Below, piece after piece: positions 1 through 8,725 of a stretch of 64,000 nucleotides of DNA. The notes below the pieces were generated by a model. It had not been told where the DNA came from. It worked only from the letters and a program-made list of their open reading frames with translations, and did not search any database. The stretch is from Paraburkholderia phytofirmans PsJN (GTDB lineage Bacteria; Pseudomonadota; Gammaproteobacteria; Burkholderiales; Burkholderiaceae), in assembly GCF_000020125.1 (NCBI RefSeq), contig NC_010681.1, positions 496,001 through 560,000 on the forward strand, written 5' to 3'. Position numbers and translations under genes: made by a program. How positions within the stretch are numbered: the stretch's first letter is position 1; each line of letters opens with the position of its first letter.

Positions 1-691
1 CGATCAGCGCGGCGATTTTCGCGGCGCGTGCTTCGAAGAGCGAGCGAACGTTATCGAGCGCGCGGCGCGCGACGTCGGCGGCGGTTTCGCCTGGCTGCGC
101 GAGGCGTGCGTCGGGCGATGCCACGACGTGCGCGTGGCGGATGAGCGGATCGTAGGCGTCTTTGAAGAGCGCGACGTCAGTGACGCCGAGCGCGCCGATG
201 GTTTCGCCGTGATAGCTGTTGGCGATGCAGACGAATTCCTGCTTGTCGGCGAAACCGCGATTGCGCCACGAGTGGAAGCTCATCTTCAGGGCGATTTCGA
301 CGGCGGACGCGCCGTCTGACGCGAAGAACGCGTGGCCCAGCGTGTTGTTCGTGAGCGCGCCGAGCCGTTCGGCGAGTTCGATGGCCGGTTCGTGCGTGCA
401 GCCGGCGAGCATGGCGTGTTCGAGCGTGTCGAGTTGATCTTTCAGCGCCGCGTTGATGCGCGGATTGGCGTGGCCGAACAGGTTGACCCACCAGGAGCTG
501 ATGGCATCCAGATAACGATGGCCGGCGCGGTCGTAGAGCCACGCGCCCTGGCCGCGCGCGACGGGCACGAGCGGCAGGCGCTCGTGGTGCTTCATCTGCG
601 TGCAGGGGTGCCAGACGGCGCGCAGGCTGCGGGCGATCCAGTCTTCAGGGACGGCTGACGGTGGTGCAGGGTTTTCCAAAGGGTACTCCAC
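1..691 (-). CDS. bioA: Adenosylmethionine-8-amino-7-oxononanoate aminotransferase, N-terminal part (BioA)
   Basis: PLP-dependent transaminase of biotin synthesis that turns 7-keto-8-aminopelargonate into 7,8-diaminopelargonate using SAM as amino donor. Reading the minus strand gives WHPCTQMKHHERLPLVPV, then YLDAISSWWVNLFGHANP, FFASDGASAVEIALKMSF and NSYHGETIGALGVTDV, all typical of BioA. The gene runs off the window at position 1, so the C-terminal half with the PLP lysine is not seen. I chose the GTG at 691 as start. An in-frame ATG at 736 would add 15 residues; neither has a clear ribosome site. It is divergent from the T6SS genes to its right. Family call is firm, start is not. Confidence 0.93.
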   Translation of the reverse strand, partial: MEYPLENPAPPSAVPEDWIARSLRAVWHPCTQMKHHERLPLVPVARGQGAWLYDRAGHRYLDAISSWWVNLFGHANPRINAALKDQLDTLEHAMLAGCTHEPAIELAERLGALTNNTLGHAFFASDGASAVEIALKMSFHSWRNRGFADKQEFVCIANSYHGETIGALGVTDVALFKDAYDPLIRHAHVVASPDARLAQPGETAADVARRALDNVRSLFEARAAKIAALI

Positions 692-1268
692 GGGGTGCTT
701 TTTTTGCCGCTGCGCGGCGTGGCTTTTTAGGGCCATTTTTCAGACGCGTGGCGCGGACTTGTTTGCGCTCTCGCGCGGCCCTGGGCGGGCTTGCGGGGTC
801 GAGATTAGCGGTTTATTTCGTCGTGTGCACTAGGGCTGTGAGCGCGGTTTTTGCCTGCGGCGACGGGGTTCGCCGATGTTCGGGGCAGGTCGTTTCTGTT
901 TTAGCCCGAAGGTCGCAAATGGGCGGAGTTGACGACGGCAAAGTAATTGGCGGTTACTGGCGCGGAACTGAGGTTTTGCACGTTCGACGGTTTTTTGTTC
1001 GGTGGTTTGTGCCCGGCAGTCCTTAAGCCACCACCGTTTTTTCGGCTGCATCAAAGGCCGGGGGCGTGGCGGACATGCCTGCATGTTTTTGCAGAGTTTT
1101 CCCGTCCCGCGATGCCCTGCTGTGCGCTTCAATCTCTCTTCCGGGCGATGCCGCGCCCATTCCCCAAAAAAACCTATGCAAGAGAGAGAAGACACGCCCG
1201 GCCGTTCGCGCGGCGAGAGGCGTCGCCCATTTACCCCGCCAATGCGTGACCGGCATTGACGCGAAGCG
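692..1268. other. Intergenic region between bioA and tssF, no gene seen
   Basis: About 580 bases separate the divergent bioA and tssF genes. Open frames here are short or are the ends of shadows of neighbouring genes, and none shows a recognisable protein. The stretch should hold both divergent promoters, but I could not pick a convincing -35/-10 pair on either strand. Confidence 0.5.
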
Positions 1269-3155
1269 ATGGACCCGCGACTGCTCGACTACTACAGCCG
1301 TGAACTGCTCTACATCCGCGAGTTGGCGATGGAGTTTGCCGCCGCGCATCCAAAGATCGCACGGCGGCTCGGCATGCACGCCGGCGAGATCGGCGACCCT
1401 TACGTGGAGCGCCTGCTGCAGTCGTCGGCATTCGTGACCGCCCGGGCGCAAATCCGGCTGGACGACGCGTTCCCGGAATTCACGCTGCCGCTGTTGCAGA
1501 CCGTCTATCCGAACTACACGTGTCCGACACCGTCGATAGCCGTTGCGCGATTCTTCCCGCTTGCACAAGGTAAGCATGCCGTGAACGGCACGGTCGTGCC
1601 GCGCGGCACCGCATTCCCCTCGCGCATTCCCGATGGCGAACTCACCGCCTGTGAATTCCGCAGCAGCCAGGACGTCACGCTGTTTCCCCTGGAGATCGTG
1701 CAGGCGCGGCTGACCGGAATTCCACCCGACATTCCCATGCTCGACCGGTATGTGCCGGCGGGCCGGACTGCGCATGGTGCGCTGCGTCTGCGGTTGCGCA
1801 CGACGAACGGCGCGTCGATTGCGAATCTGGCCGGACTGGACCGGTTGCCGGTCTATCTCTCGGGTGATGAAACCACCGCCTCGCATCTGTTCGAACTGAT
1901 TCATGCGGCGGGCGTCGTCACCGTGATTGGCGTCCCCGGCGAGTTCGCGACCGGCACGTTGCACGCGGTCACGCGCGACGCGGTTGTGCATGAAGCGCTC
2001 GAACCGGAACAAAGCCTGCTGCCCGCCGTGCCTCGCAAGTTCCACGGTCACAACCTGTTGCAGGAGTATTTCGCCTGTCCCGCACGCTTCTGGTTCTTCA
2101 CGCTCACAGGGCTGGCCAAGGGACTCGCCTCGATTGCGGGTAACGAGGCCGAAATCGTGCTTCTGCTGGAGCGCCCCGTGGACAGGCTGGCCGAGACCGT
2201 TGACGCGTCGCACTTCGCGCTGTTCTGTACACCGGTCATCAATCTCTTCCCTAGGCGCACGGACCGGCTCGATCTCGATCCGGACCGGCAGTCACACCGG
2301 CTTGTGCCCGTACCGGCCGCGTCTTCTGATTACGCTGTGCATTCCGTGCAGGCGGCCTGGGGCCAGGTTTCCGAAGATTCTGAAGCGCTGCGTTTTTATC
2401 CGCTGCATGCGTCCGTTGGCGAAAGCACGAGCCGCGGCGCGCGCTATTTCACGATTCGCCGCGAACCGAACCGGGCTGAAGAGGACGGTCGCCACTACGG
2501 CACGCGCCGTCCGTTTACCGAGACGCGCACCTTCATTTCGCTGGTTGACCGGGATGAGCAGCCCAATACCGAGCGGATTCACTACCTGTCGCTCGAGGCG
2601 TTGCTGACCAACCGCGATCTACCGTGCTTGATTCCGTGCGACGGCAGGCGTGACCTGTTCCCGCACAAATCGATACCGGCTGAAAGCGTCGGCCTGGTGC
2701 GCGCGCCGACCATGCCCCGGCCACCGCTGGCCTCCGGCGAGCGGGCATGGCAGTTGTACGGCCAGCTCAACCTCGGCTACATGACCTTCGACGAGCCGCC
2801 CGACCGGCCGGCGACCGGCGACGCATTGCGCAGACTGCTGCGTCTGTATCTGAGCGAGGATGCCGCCGTGCTGCGCCGTCAGGTCGAAGCGCTAAGGAGC
2901 GCGACGGCGACGCCCGTGAACCGCCGCTTGCCGCCGCACTTCCCGCAGCCGTTCGGCCGCGGTATCGAATGCACGCTTACTTTCGACGAAAGCGGGTTTG
3001 ACGGCATGAGTCCGTACACGCTCGGGCTCGTGCTGGAGCGCTACGTCGCCCGTCATGTGTCGGAGCGCTCATTCACGACAACCGTGCTGTGCTCGACGCA
3101 GCGCGGACGCCTCACGCACTGGCCACCGCGCGCGGGTACGCGCGGCGCGGCCTGA
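1269..3155 (+). CDS. tssF: Type VI secretion baseplate subunit TssF (VasA/ImpG)
   Basis: TssF is a cytoplasmic baseplate wedge protein of the type VI secretion system; it normally pairs with TssG and TssK under the VgrG hub. The N-terminus MDPRLLDYYSRELLYIREL followed by PKIARRLGM and DPYVERLLQSSAFVTAR is the family signature, and LLQTVYPNYTCPTPS is conserved. At 628 residues it has the full family length and a normal C-terminus (RGRLTHWPPR). Odd point: tssF is almost always followed by tssG, but here vgrG starts 41 bases after the stop and no tssG, tssE or sheath gene is present. It is therefore an orphan or satellite copy attached to a VgrG island. Ribosome site before the ATG is weak. Confidence 0.93.
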   Translation: MDPRLLDYYSRELLYIRELAMEFAAAHPKIARRLGMHAGEIGDPYVERLLQSSAFVTARAQIRLDDAFPEFTLPLLQTVYPNYTCPTPSIAVARFFPLAQGKHAVNGTVVPRGTAFPSRIPDGELTACEFRSSQDVTLFPLEIVQARLTGIPPDIPMLDRYVPAGRTAHGALRLRLRTTNGASIANLAGLDRLPVYLSGDETTASHLFELIHAAGVVTVIGVPGEFATGTLHAVTRDAVVHEALEPEQSLLPAVPRKFHGHNLLQEYFACPARFWFFTLTGLAKGLASIAGNEAEIVLLLERPVDRLAETVDASHFALFCTPVINLFPRRTDRLDLDPDRQSHRLVPVPAASSDYAVHSVQAAWGQVSEDSEALRFYPLHASVGESTSRGARYFTIRREPNRAEEDGRHYGTRRPFTETRTFISLVDRDEQPNTERIHYLSLEALLTNRDLPCLIPCDGRRDLFPHKSIPAESVGLVRAPTMPRPPLASGERAWQLYGQLNLGYMTFDEPPDRPATGDALRRLLRLYLSEDAAVLRRQVEALRSATATPVNRRLPPHFPQPFGRGIECTLTFDESGFDGMSPYTLGLVLERYVARHVSERSFTTTVLCSTQRGRLTHWPPRAGTRGAA

Positions 3156-3185
3156 GCGGCCCTATCTGTGGATTGACCCAACGAA

Positions 3186-3190
3186 CGGAG
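3186..3190 (+). promoter_or_regulatory. Ribosome binding site that sets the vgrG start
   Basis: CGGAG lies six bases before the ATG at 3197. It supports MSWFTQPRTLEI as the true N-terminus rather than the upstream in-frame ATG at 3089 that overlaps tssF. Confidence 0.6.
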
Positions 3191-3196
3191 TTGCCG

Positions 3197-5719
3197 ATGT
3201 CATGGTTCACACAGCCGCGCACGCTGGAAATCACCGGCAAGGCGCTGCCGCAATGGGCGGGCGAACCGCTGTTCGTAGTCTCGCGTCTGCGGGGCAGGGA
3301 AAAGCTCGGCCACCTGTATGAGTACGACATCGAGGTCAGCACGATCGACGCTGCGGCGTTGAGCGCGAACGAAGCGCAGGCGCTGGTCGATGTGGATGCG
3401 CTGATCGGCAAGGAAATCACGCTCAACATTGCCGTCGAAGGCAACGGCACGTGGGTGCAGGGCGCCAGAGGCGATGCGGGCATGTCCAATATCGGCGCCG
3501 ACATTCGCAAGCTGACGGGCCTGATCGTCTCGGCGCAGTGCGTCGGAGCGGACGACCGGCGCGCGTTCTACCGGCTCAAGCTGCGTCCGTGGCTATGGCT
3601 CGCGACGTTGAACCGCGATAGCCGGTTCTGGCAGGAACGCGACGTGATCGAAATAACGCGAGACGTCCTGCAGAAATATCCGTTCCCGTTCGAGCTGCGC
3701 CTCGCGGGTCCTGGCATGCAGCGCCGTCCGTATCCCAAGCGCAACTACCAGCGGCAATGGTGGGAGTCGGATTTTTGCTATCTGAATCGAATCTGGCAGG
3801 AATGGGGCATCAGCTTCTTCTTCGAGCGCAGCACGCTGGTGCTGTGCGATTCGCCTGGCGCCTATAAAAAGCACGGCCCCGCGTACCAGACGCTGCGCTA
3901 TCTGGAGCGCGACGGTCAACGCATCGACGAGGAACACGTCCACGAATTCAGGGTTGCGCGGCAGCTCACCACGGGCAAAGTGTCGCTCACCGATTACGAC
4001 TACACGCAGTCGCTGGGCAATCTTGCCGTTGCTCAGGAAGACTACGGCGGGCGGGCCTTCGACAACGCGGAGGAGTACGCGTGGGGCGACTACTCGCAGC
4101 CGATGGAAGGCCCCATGGGCACGCGCGGCCTGCACGGCGACGCGCAGTTCGAAGGCGAGCATCTGGCGCGCGTGAAGGTCGAAGCGCATCGCGCGAAAAG
4201 TCTGCGGGCGAAGGGCAAAGGCAACCTGCGCGGCTTGATGACGGGCTACACATTCACGCTCGAAGGCTATCCGCTCACACCAGGCGATGGCGAATATCTG
4301 GTCGTCTCGACCATCACTGAGATCGTCAACAACGACACGGTTACGCAGCGCGGCGCGATCGACCGCCAGTACAGCTGCACGACGAAGTTTGCGGCAGTGC
4401 CGGCCAACACCTTCTACCGCACGCCGCAGAAAGCGAAGAAGCCGCGCGCCTATGCGGAAGCGGCCGTTGTGACCGGCTATGGCGACGAACCGGTTTATTG
4501 CGACGAGTACGGACGGGTCAAGGCGCACTTCATCTGGGACCGGCTCGGCGAGAAAGATGAGAACGCGAGTTGCTGGCTGCGCGTGGCGTCACCCTGGCAT
4601 GGCGTGGAACACGGCGCGATGTGGCTGCCGCGCGTCGGACACCATGTGCTGGTCGGCTACTACGACAGCGATCCTGACCGTCCCTACATCATTTCGGAGC
4701 ATACGACTGAGTTCCACCAGGCGCCGTGGCAGTTGCCGAAGAACGACGCGCTGTCGGGGTGGCGCAGCCGGGACCTGAAGGGACTGGCTGCCAACAGCGT
4801 GGTGACGGACGACACGCCGGGCCAGTTGCAGGTGCAGGTGGCCAGCGACCATGCGCAGTCGCGGCTGGTGCTGGGCTACAACACGCGCATCGACGGGCAT
4901 AGCGGACGCGACAAGGCGCGCGGCGAGGGCTTCGAACTCGCGACCAACGCGTGGGGCGTGATGCGGGCCAACAAGGGCATGCTCATTACCACGCAGACGC
5001 GCGCGGGCGCTTGCGCCGCCGCCAAGGACAACGATGAGATTGTCGGCCGGCTCGAAAAGGCGCAGGTGTTGCACGACGCGTTGGCGCAAGTCGCGGTGCA
5101 GGGCGAAGCGCAGGAGGCGGAGGGCCACCAGGCGGACATTGCCAGAACGATCCAGGCGCAAAACGAACAGCTTCGCGGAACGGCTGCGACGGACGCCGCG
5201 TTTCCACAGCTGAGCGAACCGCACCTGCTCATCGACGGCAAGGCTGGCGTCGAAATCGCGTCGCCTGCGACCGTGCACATCGCGGCCCAGCAGGCTGCGG
5301 TGACCGCTGAAGGACATGTGGCCATTGCGAGCGGACGCAGCCTGTTCGGCACTGTGCGAGACACCATCCGGCTTTTCGCGCAGCGTGCCGGCATCAGGCT
5401 GTCGGCGGCGGCGGGCGACATCGTTTTGCACGCGTTGACGAGTTCCATCAGCCTCGATTCCGCGAAGTCCATCACGCTTTTGAGCAAGGTCGTTCGGATT
5501 ACCGGTGTTGAAAAGCTGGAGCTGCAAGGCGGCAAGAGCAGGTTGGTGCTGGATGACTCCGGCGCGCAGATATTCACGCCGGGCAAGTTCGCCGCGTTTG
5601 CCGCGACGCATTCACTGCCCGGACCGAAGAGCACGCCTGCGGACCTTTCGCCTAAAGGCGTTTGTATAGATTGTCTGCTCAAGGCCGCGAGAGGTGGATC
5701 GGCTTTTGTGATCCGCTAG
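3197..5719 (+). CDS. vgrG: Type VI secretion spike protein VgrG
   Basis: VgrG trimers form the tip of the T6SS puncturing device and carry effectors directly or through adaptors. The 840-residue product has the N-terminal gp27-like region (from PRTLEITGKALP; FEL, NRIWQEWGISFFFE), then the gp5-type OB fold near residue 435 (CDEYGRVKAHFIWDRLGE, SCWLRVASPWHG) and the DUF2345 segment. The segment from about residue 560 (NDALSGWRSRDLKGL, DDTPGQLQVQVASDHAQS) ends near PKGVCIDCLLKAA. There is no C-terminal effector domain, so cargo must bind through an adaptor such as the DUF4123 protein at 10944. Start ATG 3197 is preceded by GGAG six bases away; the open frame reaches back to 3089 inside tssF but that part lacks homology. 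Confidence 0.96.
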   Translation: MSWFTQPRTLEITGKALPQWAGEPLFVVSRLRGREKLGHLYEYDIEVSTIDAAALSANEAQALVDVDALIGKEITLNIAVEGNGTWVQGARGDAGMSNIGADIRKLTGLIVSAQCVGADDRRAFYRLKLRPWLWLATLNRDSRFWQERDVIEITRDVLQKYPFPFELRLAGPGMQRRPYPKRNYQRQWWESDFCYLNRIWQEWGISFFFERSTLVLCDSPGAYKKHGPAYQTLRYLERDGQRIDEEHVHEFRVARQLTTGKVSLTDYDYTQSLGNLAVAQEDYGGRAFDNAEEYAWGDYSQPMEGPMGTRGLHGDAQFEGEHLARVKVEAHRAKSLRAKGKGNLRGLMTGYTFTLEGYPLTPGDGEYLVVSTITEIVNNDTVTQRGAIDRQYSCTTKFAAVPANTFYRTPQKAKKPRAYAEAAVVTGYGDEPVYCDEYGRVKAHFIWDRLGEKDENASCWLRVASPWHGVEHGAMWLPRVGHHVLVGYYDSDPDRPYIISEHTTEFHQAPWQLPKNDALSGWRSRDLKGLAANSVVTDDTPGQLQVQVASDHAQSRLVLGYNTRIDGHSGRDKARGEGFELATNAWGVMRANKGMLITTQTRAGACAAAKDNDEIVGRLEKAQVLHDALAQVAVQGEAQEAEGHQADIARTIQAQNEQLRGTAATDAAFPQLSEPHLLIDGKAGVEIASPATVHIAAQQAAVTAEGHVAIASGRSLFGTVRDTIRLFAQRAGIRLSAAAGDIVLHALTSSISLDSAKSITLLSKVVRITGVEKLELQGGKSRLVLDDSGAQIFTPGKFAAFAATHSLPGPKSTPADLSPKGVCIDCLLKAARGGSAFVIR

Positions 5720-5745
5720 TTCACATTCATCGGGAGCAATGGGCT

Positions 5746-6372
5746 ATGGGTAGTCGATCGGGCTTTTTGGGGACGAGCGTTTGGTTGAGTGGATTGGTGG
5801 TTTGCGCGGGTGTAGCGGTGTCTGGATGTTCAGGTATCCGGAGTGATGTGGCGAGTACTGTGGACCTGCCGCCGTATGTTGAACTTCTCGGTGGTGGCGT
5901 CAGGGCGCTGAACTATACGCCTTGGTACATCCATGCCTTCGCGATCACGGGCCCGAAGGGTAGCGGTATCGGTGGCGGTGGCGGTGGTCCAAACGTCTGG
6001 CCGATGAAAACGGGTAGTAACAAGCCTTCGGGTGGTGCAGGAGAAACTTGCTGCATGTCGTTTCCACGCGAATGGCAACCGGACCTGAAACTGACCGTGC
6101 GCTGGCTGGTGGACAAAAAGAGCGACGGCAAGACGCCAGGCTATTGGTACAAGGCCGAGAACGCGCGGATCGCACAGTACGACGGGAGAAATGCCGGCGC
6201 AGTGTGGGGCATCTTTCTGCCCGGTGACAGGGTGCGCCTCATGATCACCGACGGTAACCGTAATGGCGGAAACAACGTCAATGACCGTCCAGCCGATGAC
6301 GATCCCTACGTGGTGCAGGGCGCCATTGATGAGGAATGGAATCGCCTTTATCGCGACGGCGGAATGGAGTGA
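5746..6372 (+). CDS. DUF3304-like lipoprotein, probable Tle1 immunity protein, copy A
   Basis: 208-residue predicted lipoprotein; the signal segment LSGLVVCAGVAVSGC ends in a lipobox with the acceptor cysteine near residue 26. The mature part holds WYIHAFAITGPKGSG, a run of six glycines, PNVWPM, TCCMSFPREWQPDLKL and VWGIFLPGDRVR, the motifs shared by all four copies. I assign DUF3304 from memory of this motif set. Position between vgrG and a DUF2235 phospholipase, and periplasm-facing lipoprotein form, fit a Tli1-type immunity protein that would shield the cell from the effector; this role is inferred. Start ATG 5746 has GGGAG nine bases upstream; an earlier ATG at 5739 hits a stop after four codons. 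Confidence 0.8.
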   Translation: MGSRSGFLGTSVWLSGLVVCAGVAVSGCSGIRSDVASTVDLPPYVELLGGGVRALNYTPWYIHAFAITGPKGSGIGGGGGGPNVWPMKTGSNKPSGGAGETCCMSFPREWQPDLKLTVRWLVDKKSDGKTPGYWYKAENARIAQYDGRNAGAVWGIFLPGDRVRLMITDGNRNGGNNVNDRPADDDPYVVQGAIDEEWNRLYRDGGME

Positions 6373-6375
6373 GGA

Positions 6376-6530
6376 TTCGATGGCTGAGGCAACGGCTGGA
6401 TGGGAGATTAGTGCAGCTATCGGAACGCGCATGACTAGCAGATTCGAAACGCGGCAGCCGTTAGGCAGCACTGAAACAATGCGTATTGGAGGGCGATTGC
6501 AGAGGCACAACATCATAGAAGCAGACACGA
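6376..6530 (+). pseudogene. Relic of the tle1 5' end in the spacer after copy A
   Basis: The sequence after copy A (GGAATGGAGTGAGGATTCGATGGC, split here only by meaning) lines up base by base with the start of the effector gene at 8715-8765 (GGAATGCAATGAG, then AATGGC, then GGATGG-GAG). It also holds a second piece, TTGGAGGGCGATTGCAG at about 6486, matching ATGGAGGGCGACTGCAG inside the effector gene. The frame no longer encodes the effector. It now forms the leader of copy B. Confidence 0.55.
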
Positions 6531-7165
6531 TGTTTCAGACGATCAACAACGGTTTGTCGAAATCGCGAGTGGCGAAGTCTCGTCTGTTCAGGAGTCTGTT
6601 GCTCTCACTGTGCGTATCACTGACTGGATGCTCAGGTGTCAAGAACCATGCGGTGAACATGGTGGACGTGCCTCCTCATATTGAGCTGGCGAGCGACGGT
6701 GTATGGGCGCTCAACTACACACCGTGGTACATCCACGCCTTTGCAATCACGGGCCCGAAGGGTAGCGGTATCAGTGGTGGTGGTCCGAATGTCTGGCCGA
6801 TGAAGCAGAGTGGCAGGCCCGCTGGCGGAGGAGCGGAGGTCTGTTGTATGTCCTACCCACGCGACTGGCAACCGGACCTGAAGTTGACCGTGCGTTGGCT
6901 AATGGACAAAAAAGGCGATGGTAAGACGCCGGGATACTGGTACAAGGCGGAGAACGTGCGGATCGCACAGTACGACGGGAAAAACGCCGGAGGAGTGTGG
7001 GGCATCTTTCTACCTGGAGACCGGGTTCGCATCATGATCGTTGATGGCAATCATGATGGCGGAAACAACGCCAACAACCGTCCGACCGACGACGATCCAT
7101 ACATTGCTCAAGGCGTTCTCGATGACGAATGGAACCGGCTGTATCGCAAGGGCGGAATGCAATGA
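6530..7165 (+). CDS. DUF3304-like lipoprotein, probable Tle1 immunity protein, copy B
   Basis: 211-residue predicted lipoprotein. Basic n-region SKSRVAKSRLFRS, hydrophobic LLLSLCVSLTGC with lipobox cysteine at residue 34, then the shared body (WALNYTPWYIHAFAIT, GGGPNVWPMKQSG, CCMSYPRDWQPDLKL, VWGIFLPGDRVRIMI). It is the most divergent copy just after the lipobox (VKNHAVNMVDVPPHIE). The open frame extends far upstream (to 6263) but that part lies inside copy A; ATG 6530 gives the best signal peptide, ATG 6479 or 6431 would give a leader shared with copy D. Its stop overlaps the ATG of copy C (ATGA). Confidence 0.78.
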   Translation: MFQTINNGLSKSRVAKSRLFRSLLLSLCVSLTGCSGVKNHAVNMVDVPPHIELASDGVWALNYTPWYIHAFAITGPKGSGISGGGPNVWPMKQSGRPAGGGAEVCCMSYPRDWQPDLKLTVRWLMDKKGDGKTPGYWYKAENVRIAQYDGKNAGGVWGIFLPGDRVRIMIVDGNHDGGNNANNRPTDDDPYIAQGVLDDEWNRLYRKGGMQ

Positions 7166-7995
7166 AGTTTCAATGGATAGCAATGCTACTGGGCGGAGGA
7201 CAAGTGCAGGTATCGAAACGCGATGATGTTTTGCGCGACAAGGTGCGGCGAATGCGCGATGAGACAAGACGGGAATTAGTCTGCCCCGCATGCGAGTTCA
7301 GGACGACTCCACACAAGCTGAGCGAAGCACAAGAACGGGTCGGGAAAGTGGGCGCGACATTTCGCGCGACCAGCGACTGGGTGTCGAAGTTGCTGCCGAA
7401 GAAGTCCGGTCTGTCCAGGGGCGTGATGTTCTCAGTATGCGTATTGCTGGCTGGATGTTCCGGTGTTCGGAGTGATGCGACGAGTACTGTGGACGTGCCG
7501 CCGTATATTGAACTTCTCGGTGGCGGCGTCAGGGCACTGAACTATACATCCTGGTATATCCACACCTTCGCGATTACCGGCCCGAAGGGTAGCGGTATCG
7601 GTGGCGGTGGTCCAAACGTCTGGCCGATGGACAAGGGCAGCGATGAGCCTTCCGGTGGAGCAAAGGAAACCTGCTGCATGTCATTTCCACTCGAATGGCA
7701 ACCGGACCTGAAACTGACCGTGCGCTGGCTCGTCGAGAAAAAAAGGCCGGATGGCAAGGTATTCGGCTACTGGTACAAGGCCGAAGGCGTGCGAATCGCG
7801 CAGTACGAAGGAAGAAAGGCGGGAGCTGTGTGGGGCATTTTTCTGCCCGATGACAGGGTTCGCATTATGGTCACTGACGGCAACCGCAATGGTGGAAACA
7901 ACGTCAACGACCGTCCGGCAGATGACGATCCCTACATCGTGCAGGGTGTCATCGATGACGAATGGAACCGGCTGTATCCCCCCGCCCATGACTAG
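7162..7995 (+). CDS. DUF3304-like lipoprotein with long N-terminal leader, copy C
   Basis: Starts at the ATGA overlap with copy B and encodes 277 residues. The first 35 residues (MKFQWIAMLLGGGQVQ, SKRDDVLRDKV, RMRDETRR) resemble the first 36 of the phospholipase at 8722 (MSIQW, DGGRLQPSESDDAFRDGALR, RMHDETR), so this leader appears to be a captured effector 5' end. Then comes VCPACEF and a unique stretch, and only near residue 97 a lipobox (MFSVCVLLAGC). The rest is the shared domain. A lipoprotein signal this deep is unlikely to be processed, so either the GTG at 7381 (VSKLLPKKSGLSRG) is the real start or this copy is cytoplasmic or decaying. The C-terminus EWNRLYPPAHD differs from the YRDGGMQ of its paralogs. 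Confidence 0.72.
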   Translation: MKFQWIAMLLGGGQVQVSKRDDVLRDKVRRMRDETRRELVCPACEFRTTPHKLSEAQERVGKVGATFRATSDWVSKLLPKKSGLSRGVMFSVCVLLAGCSGVRSDATSTVDVPPYIELLGGGVRALNYTSWYIHTFAITGPKGSGIGGGGPNVWPMDKGSDEPSGGAKETCCMSFPLEWQPDLKLTVRWLVEKKRPDGKVFGYWYKAEGVRIAQYEGRKAGAVWGIFLPDDRVRIMVTDGNRNGGNNVNDRPADDDPYIVQGVIDDEWNRLYPPAHD

Positions 7996-8059
7996 CAGAT
8001 TCGAAGTGTGGCGAACGTTTGAGAGGCCAGAAACAATGCCTATTGGAGGGCGATTGCAG

Positions 8060-8725
8060 ATGCAAAAAATCGTAGAAGCAGACACGGTGTTTCAGAAGAT
8101 CAACAACGGGTTGTCGAAATCACGAGCGGTAAAGTCTCGTCTGTTCAGGAGTCTGTTGCTCTCACTGTGTGCGTCACTGGCTGGATGCTCAGGTATCCGG
8201 AGCGATGCGGCGAGTACTGTGTACGTACCTCCACATGTCGAGCTTCTGGACGGTGGCGTCAGGGCGCTGAACTATACGCCTTGGTACATCCATGACTTCG
8301 CGATCACGGGCCCGAAGGGTAGCGATATCGGTGGCGGTGGTCCAAACGTCTGGCCGATGGACAAGGGTAGCGACGAGCCTTCCGGTGGAGCAAAGGAAAC
8401 CTGCTGCATGTCATTCCCGCTCGAATGGCAACCGGACCTGAAGCTGACCGTGCGCTGGCTGGTGGACAAAAAGCGCGACGGCAAGACGCCGGGATATTGG
8501 TACAAGGCGGAGAACGTGCGGATCGCACAATACGACGGAAGAATGGCGGGAGCAGTGTGGGGCATTTTTCTACCCGGTGACAGGGTGCGCCTCATGATAA
8601 CTGACGGCAACCACAATGGTGGAAACAACGCCAACAACCGCCCCGCGGACGACGATCCTTACGTTGTGCAGGGTGCAATTGATGAAGAATGGAACAGGCT
8701 GTATCGCGACGGAGGAATGCAATGA
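8060..8725 (+). CDS. DUF3304-like lipoprotein, probable Tle1 immunity protein, copy D
   Basis: 221 residues from ATG 8060, which has GGAGGG nine bases upstream; ATG 8036 and ATG 7988 (overlapping the copy C stop) are possible longer starts. Signal part SRLFRSLLLSLCASLAGC is nearly identical to copy B, while the next stretch (SGIRSDAAST) matches copy A, so the gene looks mosaic. The body keeps ALNYTPWYIHDFAITGPKGS, WPMDKGSDEPSGGAKETCC and VWGIFLPGDRVRLMI. The stop overlaps the start of the phospholipase (ATGA), which implies translational coupling and makes this the closest partner of the effector. Immunity role is inferred from context. Confidence 0.8.
   Translation: MQKIVEADTVFQKINNGLSKSRAVKSRLFRSLLLSLCASLAGCSGIRSDAASTVYVPPHVELLDGGVRALNYTPWYIHDFAITGPKGSDIGGGGPNVWPMDKGSDEPSGGAKETCCMSFPLEWQPDLKLTVRWLVDKKRDGKTPGYWYKAENVRIAQYDGRMAGAVWGIFLPGDRVRLMITDGNHNGGNNANNRPADDDPYVVQGAIDEEWNRLYRDGGMQ

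Larger units (their letters stand above)
5746..8725 (+). repeat. Tandem array of four paralogous lipoprotein genes
   Basis: Four direct protein-coding repeats (ends at 6372, 7165, 7995 and 8725) lie head to tail between vgrG and the phospholipase gene. All share ALNYT.WYIH.FAITGPKGS, GGGPNVWPM, WQPDLKLTVRWL, GYWYKAE, VWGIFLP and DDDPY, and several junctions keep a GGAATGCAATGA overlap. GC looks lower than in vgrG. Spacer sequences also repeat and contain pieces resembling the 5' end of the gene at 8722. Confidence 0.9.

Noticed and set aside
5746..8725. Repeats read as a CRISPR or other short-repeat array
   Set aside because: The repeat unit is about 700-800 bases and protein-coding; these are paralogous genes.
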